Shown: piece after piece, positions 20,995 to 34,700 of the stretch | How positions within the stretch are numbered: position 1 is the first letter of the stretch | Layout: each line of letters starts with the position of its first letter | Source of the DNA: Vanilla planifolia | Lineage: Eukaryota > Streptophyta > Magnoliopsida > Asparagales > Orchidaceae | NCBI GenBank assembly: GCA_023846275.1 | Contig: JAIUJO010000185.1 | Span: 388,229 to 452,228 of the forward strand | Reading direction: 5' to 3' | DNA length: 64,000 nt | Translations under genes and position numbers: made by a program | The notes under the pieces: generated by a model | What the model was told of the DNA's origin: nothing | Databases searched by the model: none | The model's input: only the letters and a program-made list of their open reading frames with translations

Positions 20995-23900
20995 TGATAT
21001 TGTATCACATCCTAAATAGTAGAATTGATATGAATCAAAATATCACGTATAACATGACAAAACATTCACAATAAAAATATTTAAAAATATTAACAATAAT
21101 ATATCATTAAATATAGATTGTTAAGACAACTCTACTAATGTTTTTTTCCTCTCAATTGGACCGCATTTGGTATTGCTATGAATTAAAAATATTAATAGGT
21201 ATAAATAATAACAAATAACAATTTTAATACATAGCAGTTAGACATTAAAACTGAAATGACATAAGTTAATGTAACATAAATAATCTAAATTAAAATAATG
21301 TAAATGTCACATAAGAGTTGAATTAGAGTTTCATAGTAACATCACCATATCAAAAAAAATTTACAAATGAGGTAATGTATTTTGGAAAGTTGCATTCCAA
21401 GATATTAATGAGATAAAGTGTAACATGCCTTGTTATAAAATTAGTTGAGTCAAGAGGTCTCATAAAGTATTTGAAAACTATAGAAAATATCATACAATAT
21501 GTTTTAATGTTGAAATAAGATAAATTGAAGCATTGTGATATGAAAAAAATCAAAGTAATTGAAAAGTTAGAAAAGGTGAAAATTAAAATTTTATAGTAAA
21601 ATAAAAAATAACATCGAAACATTTAGAAAATGAGATAATTTATACAATAAAGTTTTATTCTAGGATACTAATATGAACGAATTTAGCATCCTCAATTCGT
21701 AACTCAATCGTGAATCAAAATGGCATAGAAAAAATGACAAAATAAAAAAGAAATTAACATTTTTAAAAATATAAAAATGAAATTTAATAAGACAGAGCCT
21801 GTAAAGCCAAGTTCAATGATGTTTTTCCTTCTTTATGAATCCTCATTTGTAATTACTATGAATTGCAAAATTAATTAAACCTAAGTAGAGATAAACTATA
21901 ATATTAATGCCAAGAAAAAAAGGTTTAAAAAGAAATTATTATAAGCTAAAGTAATGAAATATAACCAAATCAATATGATGTAAATGTCACTTGAATTAAT
22001 ATTTTTCATTACAAAATAAAATAACTAAAACAAATTTTTAAACAAAGGAAATAAATTGCCAAATAATGTTTCATTCCAAGATATTAAGGAGGTTAGTGCG
22101 ATGTCTACATCCATCAAATCAGATGCAAATTAAACAAAGTAGTAAAAAATGAAAAAACCTTAGAGAATATAGTATAAATAATTGTAAATAAAAATGTTCA
22201 ATTGGATATATCTTATTGACGTGAGTGAAAGAATATTTGTTTCATCTCATACAATCCTCATTTGTAAGTACCATGAATTGCCAAAAATGGTATGCATTAA
22301 TTATAAAAAAGTATTATTTTATTAGAATATTGGCAACAAAAACATCAATGTTATTTAAATGTTAGACTAGAGGAGATTTAGATTTACATAGTAATAAAAC
22401 AAAACTAAAGAAAAGAATTTGGTGGAAATATATAAATTAAATAAGCAAGTTTCGTTCAAAGAAGCTAAAACCTAGTGTAACATCATGAATCATTAAATAA
22501 GTTATGAATTAAAATATCTCGTAATGCATGCAAAAACCTTGCAACAAATACAATTTTTAAAAGTTTCAAAATGAATATATAATTTGATAGAGTTAGCTAA
22601 GTTGAGGGTAATGGCATTTTTTTTCCTTCATCAAACGTCATTTTGAAATACTGCAAAATAAAGGTAAATAAGAACAAAATTATTTTTTTAATTTTTGTTT
22701 AACATATTTTAAAATTTAAATAAGATAAATTGAATAAATATTCTTTAACTAAATGAGAGAGATTTAGAGGTCACACTACAGTAGAATTAGAGTTCCATAG
22801 TAATGTAATTAAATTAAAAAAATATTTGAAGAAATGAGAAAGATTATACGAGAAAATTACTTTATGATTAACTAATGAGATTAATAGTGACTCCATGATT
22901 GTAAATTATGTTTAAAACCTATGAAATATTTGAAAATTTAAGAAATAATATTTAATGAAATAGACCTCATCAATACATGTCCAATGATTTTTGTTTCTTT
23001 TTTATCAAACCTCATAGGAAAAGTTGAACTCCAATATAACAAAATAACAAAAATAAAAATATTGAAAATAATAGTAATGATCAAGTAGTTAAATAAAGCT
23101 ATTTAAGATGAGTCCAATGATGTTTTTTTCTTATTAAAAATCAATTTGAAATTTTTATAAATTACAAAAGAAAATAAGAATAAATAACTATAAATTATTA
23201 TTTTATCATTGAGTGAATACATATTTAAAATAAGATGATATAAATTGAATTAACTTGGCAAAAAATAATAAAGGCAATGTAAAGGTCAAAGGAGAGGAGA
23301 ATTAGAGTAATAAAACCAAAGAAAAACCAGTGAAACTATGAGAAATATTGTATGAGAAAGTTGCATTCCAAAATACTTAAGAGTTAGGTTGTGACACCCT
23401 TGATAATCAAATCAAGTATGAATCAAAAAGATTTTCAAAGATTGTCCAAATTATATAAAATTAAATATTTTAAAAATAGAATAATTAATATTTAACTTAT
23501 TAGAGAACTTCAAGTAAAATTTAACAATGTTTGCTCATCTCTATCAGGCCTAGTTTTATGTTACTACCAATTAACAAACTAAATATCAATACATAATAAA
23601 AAGTTATTATTTTAATATTACGAAGATATATATAAAGTTAAGAAATGTAATATAAAAAAATAAAAACAACATAGAGATCAAGAGAGAAAAGATTTTTGTT
23701 GCATAGTAAAATAGCAAAATTAAATTTAAATTATTATGAAAAAATGGAAATTTCATAGGAAAGTAACAATTCAAGATACTAAAAAATTGAAACTAATAAC
23801 CTCGATAATATAATCTGGTAGAAATCAATAAGACTCATAAAGCATGAAGAAACAATAGGAAACAATATTTAAAAATATCTAAAAAGTAATTTGTTTGGCT

Positions 23901-25985
23901 AGATCTCATTCCGATGAGTCAAATGACTTTCATTTTATCTTATATAAATTGTATTTGCATTTACTATAAATTAAAAAAATAAATGAGCATAAATAATAAT
24001 AAATTATTATATTATTATTAAGTAAATATATATTAAAGCTGAAAATGAGTTAAATCTGAGGAAAGAAAAATAACCAAATAAAAGTGATATAAATGTCACA
24101 TTAGAGGAGATTCAGAGATAAATTATCGTATAACTAAATTAAAGAACATTTTTTTAAAAGTATGATAAATTGTGTTGTTAATTTTTATTCCTTGATACTA
24201 AATCGATCTAGTGTAACATCATCAATTGTCAATTTAGGTTCAAATAAGCATTAAGACATGTCCATGAACATATGTTTTGTCATGATTAGACCTTCTTTTG
24301 AATTACAATGAATTACTAATGTAAATAAGTGAAAATAATAACAATTTTTTTTAATGGTATGAAAATACACATTAAAGTAGAAATGAGATAAATTAATGCA
24401 ATATAACAAAAACAAATTAAATGATATAAAGGTCAAATAAGAGGAAAATTTGATTTCATAATTATATATTGAAATCAAAGAAAAATATCTTAAAAGATGA
24501 ATCAATTATGTATGAAAGTAGCATTCCAAGATACTAAGTAGCTCAAGGGAAACCTCCTTGACCATCAAACCACCTAAGAAATAAAATATTTAATAAAACA
24601 TATAAAAAACCTAAGAAAGTAAAAAAATCCTATATAAATCTTAATAATTTATTAAATGTAGCACATTCAAATGAGATGAACAATATTTATTTTACCTTGT
24701 CTATCCTTTATTGGAATTTTTACTAATTGATAATTTAAATAGGAACAAATAATAAAATAATTATTATTGTAGATTCAGATAGTATTAATTAATGAGAAAT
24801 GAGATAAGCTATCATAATAAATATGACCAAATGAAAGTAAATAAAAGGGTTATATGAGATAAAAGTTAATGTTTCATAGTAAAATAACAAAATAAAATAA
24901 AAAAGTTTGAAAAAATGAGATAAATCATATAAGATTGTTGCATTCCAAATAATAGAGCGATCAAGAGGTCTATCTTTAATCAAGAAATCAAGTACAAATT
25001 AAAATATCTCTTAAAACATATAAAAAAAACAGAAATTAACATATTAAAAATTTTGAAAAAAAAAATTTCATTTGATAGACTGTAAAGAGACAAGTAAAAC
25101 TATGTTTATTTTTTCTTGATTAGTCCTTATTTGGAATTACTATTATTTACCAAAACAATCATAAATAATAAAAAAATATTTTAAACTTAGTAAATAAACG
25201 TTAAAGAAACAATTTAATAAACTAAAGTAACATAATATAACTAGAACAAAATGATACAATTGTCTCATAGAAGTATGGTTTTGTTACATGGTAATATAAC
25301 TACTTTAAAAATAAAACATTTGTCAAAAGAAGATAAATTATAAGAGAAAGCTACTTTCAAGGACATTAGAAGTTCAAGTGTAGGATCCTCGATAATTACA
25401 TTAAGTACATATTGAAAACTATAGTTATAATATATAAATCTAATAAAATATTATATTTAAAATTATTAATTGGATCATTTAACTAGATTGATGTCATCAA
25501 GATGAGTATGGAATTATTATGAACATCCGAAAAATTTGGCGACAATAATAATAAATTATTATTATAATATTGAACAAAAATTTAATGAAATTTAAATAAA
25601 ATAACTTGAGGGAAATCAATATAACAAAATTAATTTTAAGTAAATGGCACACAAGATGAGATTTGGTGTTACATTGCAATTTAAGAAATTAAAGTGAACA
25701 ATTTAAAATAATTGATAAATTGAATAAGACAATTACTTTCAAAGATACCAAGGTGATTGATTAGAACATCGTTAATCATCAAATTATTTATAAATTGAAA
25801 TATCATATAAAACAAGTTAACAACAAAAAAATATATCATTTTGAAATTTAAGAATGAATATTTAATTAGATAGAGGTCATAAATATGCGTCTAATGATCC
25901 CCATCAAATTTTACTTGAAATTACTATAGTTTACAAAATTAAATAAATAATAATAATAATAAATTATGAATTTAATTTTTATAAA

Positions 25986-25988
<3 letters not shown>

Positions 25989-26048
<60 letters not shown>

Positions 26049-26070
26049 TATATATTTATATATATATATG
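25989..26070. repeat. AT microsatellite inside a satellite monomer
   Basis: About 25 TA units are followed by interrupted TA. The run sits at the A+T box of one monomer and explains its unusual length (about 496 bp between anchors). Confidence 0.95.
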
Positions 26071-27049
26071 TATAAGTATATTAATGTTTAAGTGAGATCA
26101 ATTGAAGCAATATAGGATGACAAAATAAAAGGGATCTTGTGGTCACAATAACACAGAATTTGAGTTTCACAATAATGTGAATAAAGCAAAGTAAAATAAT
26201 TAAAGTAATGAAATAAATTATACACTAAAGTAGCATTCCATGATATTAATGCGATCAATTATACCCTTATTGTCATCAAATCAAGTTTTCATAAAACTTG
26301 AAAATATCTAAGAAAAAAAAATATTTTAAAGTAAAAATTAATTTATTTAAATAGGGAACATCAAGGTTATTTCAAAAACATTTATCTTGTCTAAATTAGA
26401 GTCATTTATAATTTTTAGAAATTAAAAAAGTAAATAAGTAGTAATGATAATAATTTATTATTTAAATATTGAATATATGTGTATTAAAGTTGTCATGATA
26501 TAAATTATAGTACTACAATATAACTAAATCGAAGATATGTAAATGTCACACAAGACAACAATTATAGTTTCATAGTTGTATTACTAAATCATTGTAAAAC
26601 ATTGGAAACCGTTCGGTAAATTATACATGAAAGTTTAAGTCCATGATACTAAGCAGCTATAGAGTAGCAGTCTAAATCATCAAATAAAGTACAAAATGAA
26701 ATGCATCATAAAGCTTTTAAAAATAATAAAAAATTAAAAAATATATAAATATTATAAATAATGTTTAATTAGATAGAGCTCATAATGAGATGTCCAATGA
26801 CATTTTTTCATCTTATTCAAATCTGTATTAAAGTTATTAAGAATTTCAAAAAAATTAAAATTTAAAAAATATATTTTTAATTAATGTGAACTATATACAT
26901 AGCAAAATAAGAATAAAGAGAAATAGTTTTATATAATATAATCAAATTAAAGTGATAAAAAAGTCACAATTATAGAGATTTAGAGTTACATAGTAATACA
27001 ATCCAATAAAAAAAATTTGAATAAATAAGATACATTGCATACAAATGCT

Positions 27050-27465
27050 TTACTTCAATGTACAAAGGAGATTGAGCATAATGTTATTAATAACCAAATC
27101 TTGCACAAAACCAAATGCCTAGTAAAGCATGTCAAATTGATAGAAAATAAAATATTTAAAAAATATAAAAATGAATATTTAGTTAGATAAAGCTCATCGG
27201 GATAAGTCTAATGACTCTTTTCATTATGGCCAAAACTCATTTGGAAATTCTTTTATTAGCAAATGTAGTAAACACAAGCAATAACATATTATCATTCTAA
27301 CATTAAGTATATGTATTTTATGTATGACATAAGATAAACTAAAATATAATTCAAACAAATGAAAGCACTGTAATGGCTACAAGAGAAAGGACTTAGAGTT
27401 ATATGGCAAAATAATGAAATCATAGTGATAAGTTTTAAGGAATGAGACCAATTTTTTGGGAAAGT
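27050..27465 (+). repeat. Example monomer of the ~410-bp satellite
   Basis: This is one anchor-to-anchor unit of 416 bp, given as a reference copy. It shows the AATATTTAGTTAGATAAAGCTC box, a decayed palindrome (CATCGGGATAAGTCTAATGA ... TTTTCATTATGGCC), the A+T box, the TAATGGCTACAAGAGAAAGG box (consensus GTAAAGGTCACATGAGAGG), and the ATGAGACC/GGGAAAGTTATATTC anchor approach. Individual copies differ widely from the consensus. Confidence 0.8.
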
Positions 27466-30400
27466 TATATTCGAAGACACAAAGGAGATTTTGTCTAAGA
27501 CCCTTAATCATCAAATTAAACTTGAATAAAAATGCCTCATAAAGCATAAGAAAAAGTACAAAATAAAATATTAAAAAATGTAAAATAAAAATTAATTGAT
27601 CCAAGATCATTGTGATGAGTCCAATAATGTTTGTTATATATCCACTTGACCTTGTCTTGAATTACTAGGAATTGAAATAGAAAATGAGAAAAATAATAAT
27701 AAACTAATATTTTTAAATTTAGTAAATATACAACCATTTGAAATGACATAAATTGATGAAATGTAACATAAAAAATTGATAGCATTTGCATAAGATTATA
27801 ATAGAGTTCCATAGTGTTACAACAAAACCAAGGCCTAAACTTTGAAGAAATGACAAACTTTAACAGATAATTACATTCCAAATATTAAGAAAATATAGTG
27901 TAATGTCTCCAACCTTCAAATCAAATATGAATTGAAATGTCTCATGAAACATGTCAAAATAATTTAAAATAAAATATTTAAGAAAATATTAAAATAAGCA
28001 ATTAATATGACAACTTTCCAAGACATATCCATTAATGTTTATTTATGTTGATACAATCCATTTTGAAATTATTGTATATCACTAAATATAATAAGCATAA
28101 ATAAAAATAAATTATTATTGTAATGTTATGCAAATACATTTTAAAGGGGAAATGAAATAAATGGATGCAATGTAATAATAATAAAAAATTAATTTTATGT
28201 AAATGAGAAATAATAGAAGATTTAGAGTTATTTTGTATTATTTGTAATTTAAAGAAAAAGATTTGAAGAAATTGGATAATTATATAGGAAACTTGCATTA
28301 AAAAAAGATGCTTAGGAGATGTAGTGCTACAAAATCGATCAATAAATCAAATATAAATCGAAATGCCTCTCAAAGAATGTGAAAACTAAAGAAACTAAAA
28401 CATTTAAAAAATCTAAAAATCATTAATATTTAATTGGATAGATCTTGTTATGATGAATCGAACATTGTTTGTTTCATTTGCATTGAAACTTAGTAAAACA
28501 TACTATAAATTAGAAATTTAATTAAATATAAATAATATTAAATTAATATTTTGACATTAAAAATATATATTATTAGGAAAATAAGATAATTTTAAGCTAT
28601 TTAATATAATAAAATAATAATATTGGAAAGCTCACATAAGAGAACAATTGCAGTTTCATCGATACAAAACGAAATCAAATTGAAGCCACTTAAGGGATGA
28701 GATAAATTATATATGAAAGCAATAGTCAAAGATACTAAGGAGATCTACTATGGTATCAACAACCATTAAATAAATTAAAAAATAGAACTTCTTATAAAAT
28801 TTGTATAAAATATAAAAAATATAATATTTAACTAAATAAAGCTAATTAAGACAATTCTATTGATGTTTGTTTTATCCTCATGACACCAAATTTTAAAGGA
28901 CTAAAAATTATAAAAAATATAAATAATAATATTAACCAATTTTTATTTTAATATTAAGTAAATATAGACTAAGATAAGAATTAGATAAATACTAGTGTTT
29001 ATGATATAACTAAATGATACGATTTAAGGTATCAAAATTATAGAAATACTACTTGAGAAATAAAAAATGATTACTTAATTTGAAATAACTCATTGAGACA
29101 TGTTTAACAATGTTTGTTTGTTCTCCAATTGACCAAGTTTGAAATTATATCTAAATACATATACAATTTAATATGAATTATAATTTAATATTATTTTAAT
29201 ATTAAGTATATATAAAGCTAAAAAATGATAAATTGAATCTATTTAATATAAAAAAAATAAAAGCTATGTAAATTTCACAAGAGAAAATATTTTGAGTTAT
29301 ATAGAAATTTAATGAAATAAAAAATTTGGCGAAATGGGAAAACTACATTCCAATATTGCCGAGAGATTGAGTGTAACACTCTAGACCATTAATTTAAGTA
29401 CGAATCAAGTGTTTCATAAAGCATACCAAAATGCAAGAGAATAAAATTTTTGAAGATTCTATAATAAACAAGTAGGATGGGCTCATCGACATGACTCCAA
29501 TGACTCTTGCTTTATCTCCATTAAACCTTATTTTGATATAGTACTTATAGGCAAAATCATTAAAGATAAAAAATAAAAAAAATAAAAAAAATTATTTAAT
29601 ATTAAATAAATATGTAATAAATTTTAAATGAGTTGAATTAAAGTTTTGTAATATAACCAAACCAAAAAATGTAAAAGAAATATAAGGGTAGAATAGGAGT
29701 TTCAATAAAATATAATAGAAATAAAAGAAATAAGAGAATTATGTAAAATAGTTGCATTCCACGATACTAAGTAGATTAAGTGTAATAATTTGATGGTCAT
29801 TTTAGAATAAAATCAAAATGTCTAATAAAGTAAGCACAAACATTTGAGAATAAAAATGTTTTGAAATATAAAAAAGAATATTATTTCATTACATTTGGCA
29901 TGAATCAATCACTCTAAGTTTTCCAAAATCCAAGAAAACAAACTTTTAAAAAACACTTTAAAAAATATTTAATTTGATATGCTAATCCAATTGACTACAA
30001 CGAAATTTTATTCGTTTCAATCAAACCTCGTTTTCCATTCATAAGAATTATCAATGTAAAAAGGCTTAAATAATAATACATTATTATTTTATTATTAAGT
30101 AAATCTACATTAATGTATTAATTAAATAAATTAATGTAGTGTAATGTAACAACGCTGAAGTGATCTAAAGTCACATAAAAGATGAATTAGACTTTGTTTT
30201 GTAATATAAGTAAGTAAAAGTTCAATTTTTGAAAACAAATGGTAAATTGAATAAGAAAGTTCCATTCCACGATAGTAAGACAATTGTAAAATAAAGTAGG
30301 ATTCAAAATATCAAGTAAAGCATGTCAAAACCATAAAAATTTAAAAAATTTGAAACTATCAAAATGAATATTTTATAGTATAAAGCTTATCGAGATGAGT

Positions 30401-31690
30401 GTAACTACATTTGTTTCATCTAGATCGAACCTAGTTTGAAATTTCAACTTACCAATTTATGCTTAGGAAATATGAAATATGTATGCTAACGTAACGCAAA
30501 TATATTTTTAAATTAGAAATTGGTAAAATTAGGGGCAACAATAGAACTATGTCAATTAGACATATAGGTCAAACAATTATAGATTTAGTGTTATACAATA
30601 ATATAAACAAATCGCTGTGAAAAATTTGAAGAAAAGAGATTGATTGTGGTGAGAAGTTGTATTCTATGATAATAACGAGATAGAGACCAAAGTCATTCAT
30701 CATCAAATCATACACAAACAAAGGTGTCTCATAAAGTGCAATAAAATATAGAAAACAAATATTTTAAGATATTAAAAAAATTACTTGGGTACCAAAGCAA
30801 GTAAGATGTTGTTTGTCCATCCATCGTAAGATTTTCTTTGGAAATGCCACAAATTAAAAAAATCAAGAAACTAAAATGATAGCATAATATTATTTTAATA
30901 TTTACTAGATAAATATTAAAGCTCAAAATTAGTGTATTGAGATAATGTAACACCATTAAATAAAGTAAAAGATTTGAAGAAATAAGGTAAAAATTATGAG
31001 AATGTTGAATTCAAACTTAGGAGACTTAGCACAGCATCTTCGATCATCAACATGAAAAATGAACCATAACTCATTGTAAAACATGCCAAAAACAAACATA
31101 TTAAAGTATCTAAAAAATTAGAAAGAATGTTTAATTGATTAGATGTTGTTCAAGATGAAACCAGTAATATTTGTTTTGTATCGATCAAACGACATTTAGA
31201 ATTGCTATAATTTACTAAAGAAAATAAGCATAGATAATAATAAATTATTTTTTTTTGTTTTACTTGACTTATTAAAAGCTGAAATGAGTTAAATCAAAGC
31301 ATTATACTATAACAAAATCATAGCATTATGATGGTCACATGAGAGGAGAATTAGAGTTCCATGATAATATAATCAAATAAAAGTAAAATATTTGAAAGAA
31401 TGTGATAAATTTTATAAGGAAGTTGTATTCCAACATGTTAATGGGATTGAGAGTGTCATCCTTGATTTTCAGATTTGGTGTGAATAGAAATGCTTCTCAA
31501 AGCATGCCAAACATAAAAGAACATTTTAAAGTTGTTAAAAACAATATTTAATTGATTAGAGTTTCTCGAGACAACTCCAACATTATTTATTTCATATCGA
31601 TTAGCCCTAACTTTGAGTTACCATGAATTGCATAAGGAAATAAATATAAATATTAAATTTTTTTTTAAAATATTTAGTAAAGAAATTATA

Positions 31691-31746
31691 GTACTACATT
31701 AAGATAAATTAAAGAAATGTACTACATTAAGATAAATTAAAGAAAT
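31691..31746 (+). repeat. Perfect 28-bp tandem duplication inside a monomer
   Basis: GTACTACATTAAGATAAATT plus the next eight bases occurs at 31691-31718 and again, identically, at 31719-31746. A partial third start (GTAGTACAATAAGAT) follows. Identity contrasts with the high divergence around it, so the duplication is recent. Confidence 0.97.
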
Positions 31747-34700
31747 GTAGTACAATAAGATGTAAGCATTGTCAAGGAATATGAGTGGAGAATTATAAGT
31801 TTACAATAATATAACCAAATGAAAAGAAAAAAATTTTAAAACATAACATAAAATATGAAACAATTGTTTTCTAGGATATTAAGAGGCATGAGTGCAACAT
31901 TTAAGATAATAAAATTAAATATGAATCAAAATGACTCATAAAATGGGCCCAAAAGTTTTTAAAATAAAATATTTAAAAACATAAAAAAGGAATATTCAAA
32001 TAAAAATAAGCCTAAATAATAATAAATTATTATTAAAATGTTAAATAAATAAATATTATAGTTGGAATAAGATAAATTAAAGTCATTTAATATAAGAAAA
32101 TAAATGTAGCATAATGTTAATATGAGATAGATTTATAGTTCAGAGGTAATATGACAAATTTAAAGTCAATATTTTTAAGAAATTAATAAATTTTGTGGGA
32201 AAATGTATTACAATAAACTGAGGAGATCAAGTGTGACATCCACGATAATCAAACTAGGTGCAAATCTGACGTTATTTGATAAATTGTGTAGTGCTTGTTG
32301 AGAGAAGTCTATTATTTACCAATGTAAGTAATCATATATAACAATGTAATATTATTTTCATATTAAGAAATTAACATTATAGGACAAATTTGACAAATTA
32401 AAGAAATATGAGAAAAAAAAATCATTGTAATGAAAAGGTCACATGAGAGGTGATTTAGAGGAACATTGTAAATTGATTCATCAAAGAAAAAATTCTAAAA
32501 ATTATGAAAAATTGCATAAGAAAGATACATTCCAACATAATAAGGTTATCGAGAGAAAAATCCTTAATCATTAAACAAGGTTCAAAATGAAGTGTCTCAT
32601 AAAATTAATAAAAACTTTTGAAAAAAATATCTAAAAATATAATTATAAATATTTAATTTGATGGAGCCAATAAGACAAGTTCGACAACATTTGTTTTGTG
32701 TCCATCACACCTTTTTTAAAATTACCATGAATTATCAAAATATATAAACATAAATAACACAAAATTTTTATTTTTAAGATTACGTAAGTATATATTACAA
32801 TTACAAATATGATATATTAAACTATTATAATAAAATAAAGTCAAAATGATGAAATGGTCGCACGACTTGAAAATTATGGTTCCATAGTAGAATAACAATT
32901 TTACAATAAAAAATTTGGAAAAAGTGTGACAAAATATTTAAGAATATTGCATGACAAGAAAATAAGGGAATGTCGCATTCCATTATACTACGGAGAGTTA
33001 GTGTAACTTTATCATGGAATAAAATATGAGTACAAATGTTGTGCATTGCATATCAAAACTACTAAAAACAAAATGATTAAATATATGTAGAAAAAGTACA
33101 TTTAATTGGATAGATCTCAACAACATGAGTCAAATGATGTTTACTTCATCTCAATTAGAAGAACTTTGGAATTACTATAAATTACTAAATTCAATTAATA
33201 AAAATAACAATAGCTTTTTATTTTAATATTAGTAAACATATATTATAGTTGACTTTATTTAAAGCAATGTAATATAACTAAATTAAAATAATGTAAAGGT
33301 ACACAAGGGAACATTTTGGAGGAATTAGATAAATTTAATGGGAAGTTGCATTAAAACATTTTAAGGAGAATAAGTGTAATATCTTTGATAATCAAATTAG
33401 GCACGATTCAAAATTTTGCACAAAGGTAGCTTAAATCTAAGAAAATAAAATATAAAAAATTTAATAAAGTCAAATTTAATTGTGAGAGCTCATTAAGAAT
33501 AGTCTAATAATGTTTGTTTTACAATATTAAACATTGTCTAAAATTACAATAATTTGCAAAAGTAAATAAGAATAAATTATTTAAAAACTTATTTTAATAT
33601 TAAGTGAATATTAATTAAAACCCAAATGAGACAAATGAAGCTTTGTAGCACATCTGAATAAAAGCAATGTAATAGCACACATGATGCAATTTATTGTTAC
33701 ATAGTAATTAGATCTATTCAAAGTGAAACATTTGAATAAATGACACAAATGACATAGAAAAGTGATATATCCTTGATCATCAAGTCAATTATGAATAGAA
33801 ATACAATAATTAATATTTAGAAATTTAAAAAAGAATATTTTATTAAAAAGAACTTATTGTGAAGAGTCCAATGTTATTTGTTACATCTCTATTTAACTTT
33901 GTTTAGAATTTCTACAAATTATAAAAATAAATAATAATAATTTATTATTTTACTATTTAGTAAATGTATATTAATTCTAAAATAAGGTAAATTAATGCAA
34001 TGTAGTATGACATTATAAAACTAATATAGTGGTCACAATAAAGGAGAATTTGAGTTACGTAGTAATATAATAAAATCAAAAGCAAAATATTTAAAAATAG
34101 ATATGTTGTTAATGAAAGTTGTATTACAAGATACTAAGGGAATCTACTATCACAACCTTAATCATCAAATCAAGCATGAATAGAAATGTCTAGTAAATTG
34201 GGCTAAAACATTATAAATTAAAATATTTTGAAATAGAGTGGTTAGTTTTTTTTGGATAAGCCTCATTGAGATGAATTCAACGACATTTATTTGTGTCTAT
34301 TCGACCTCATTTTGTTTATTTCTATGAATCACCGAACAATTTTAATGTTTAATTGAGATAAATTAAAGAAATATAACCATTCGAAACTAAAGCAATATGA
34401 AGGTCACATGTGAGGAGATTTGAAGGTAAGTAGCATTATAATAAAAATCAAAGAAAAACAATTTCAAATAAGAGATAAATTGTATTAAAATGGTTCGTTT
34501 CTAGATACTAAGGACATCAAGTGTAGAATTCTCTCCTGTGAAATTATTTATGAATTAAAATTCCAAGAAAAGCGTGGAAAACTCCTAAACAATTACTTAA
34601 AAAATATGAACCTTTAATTGTTTACAACATGTATAGAATATATTAATGATGTTTATTCATCTACATTAGACCTTATTTAAAACTATTATGAATTAAAAAT

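Noticed and set aside
27537..27881. 114-codon minus-strand frame inside the satellite.
   Set aside because: It lies within one satellite monomer and its residues follow the antisense frame shared with other monomers.
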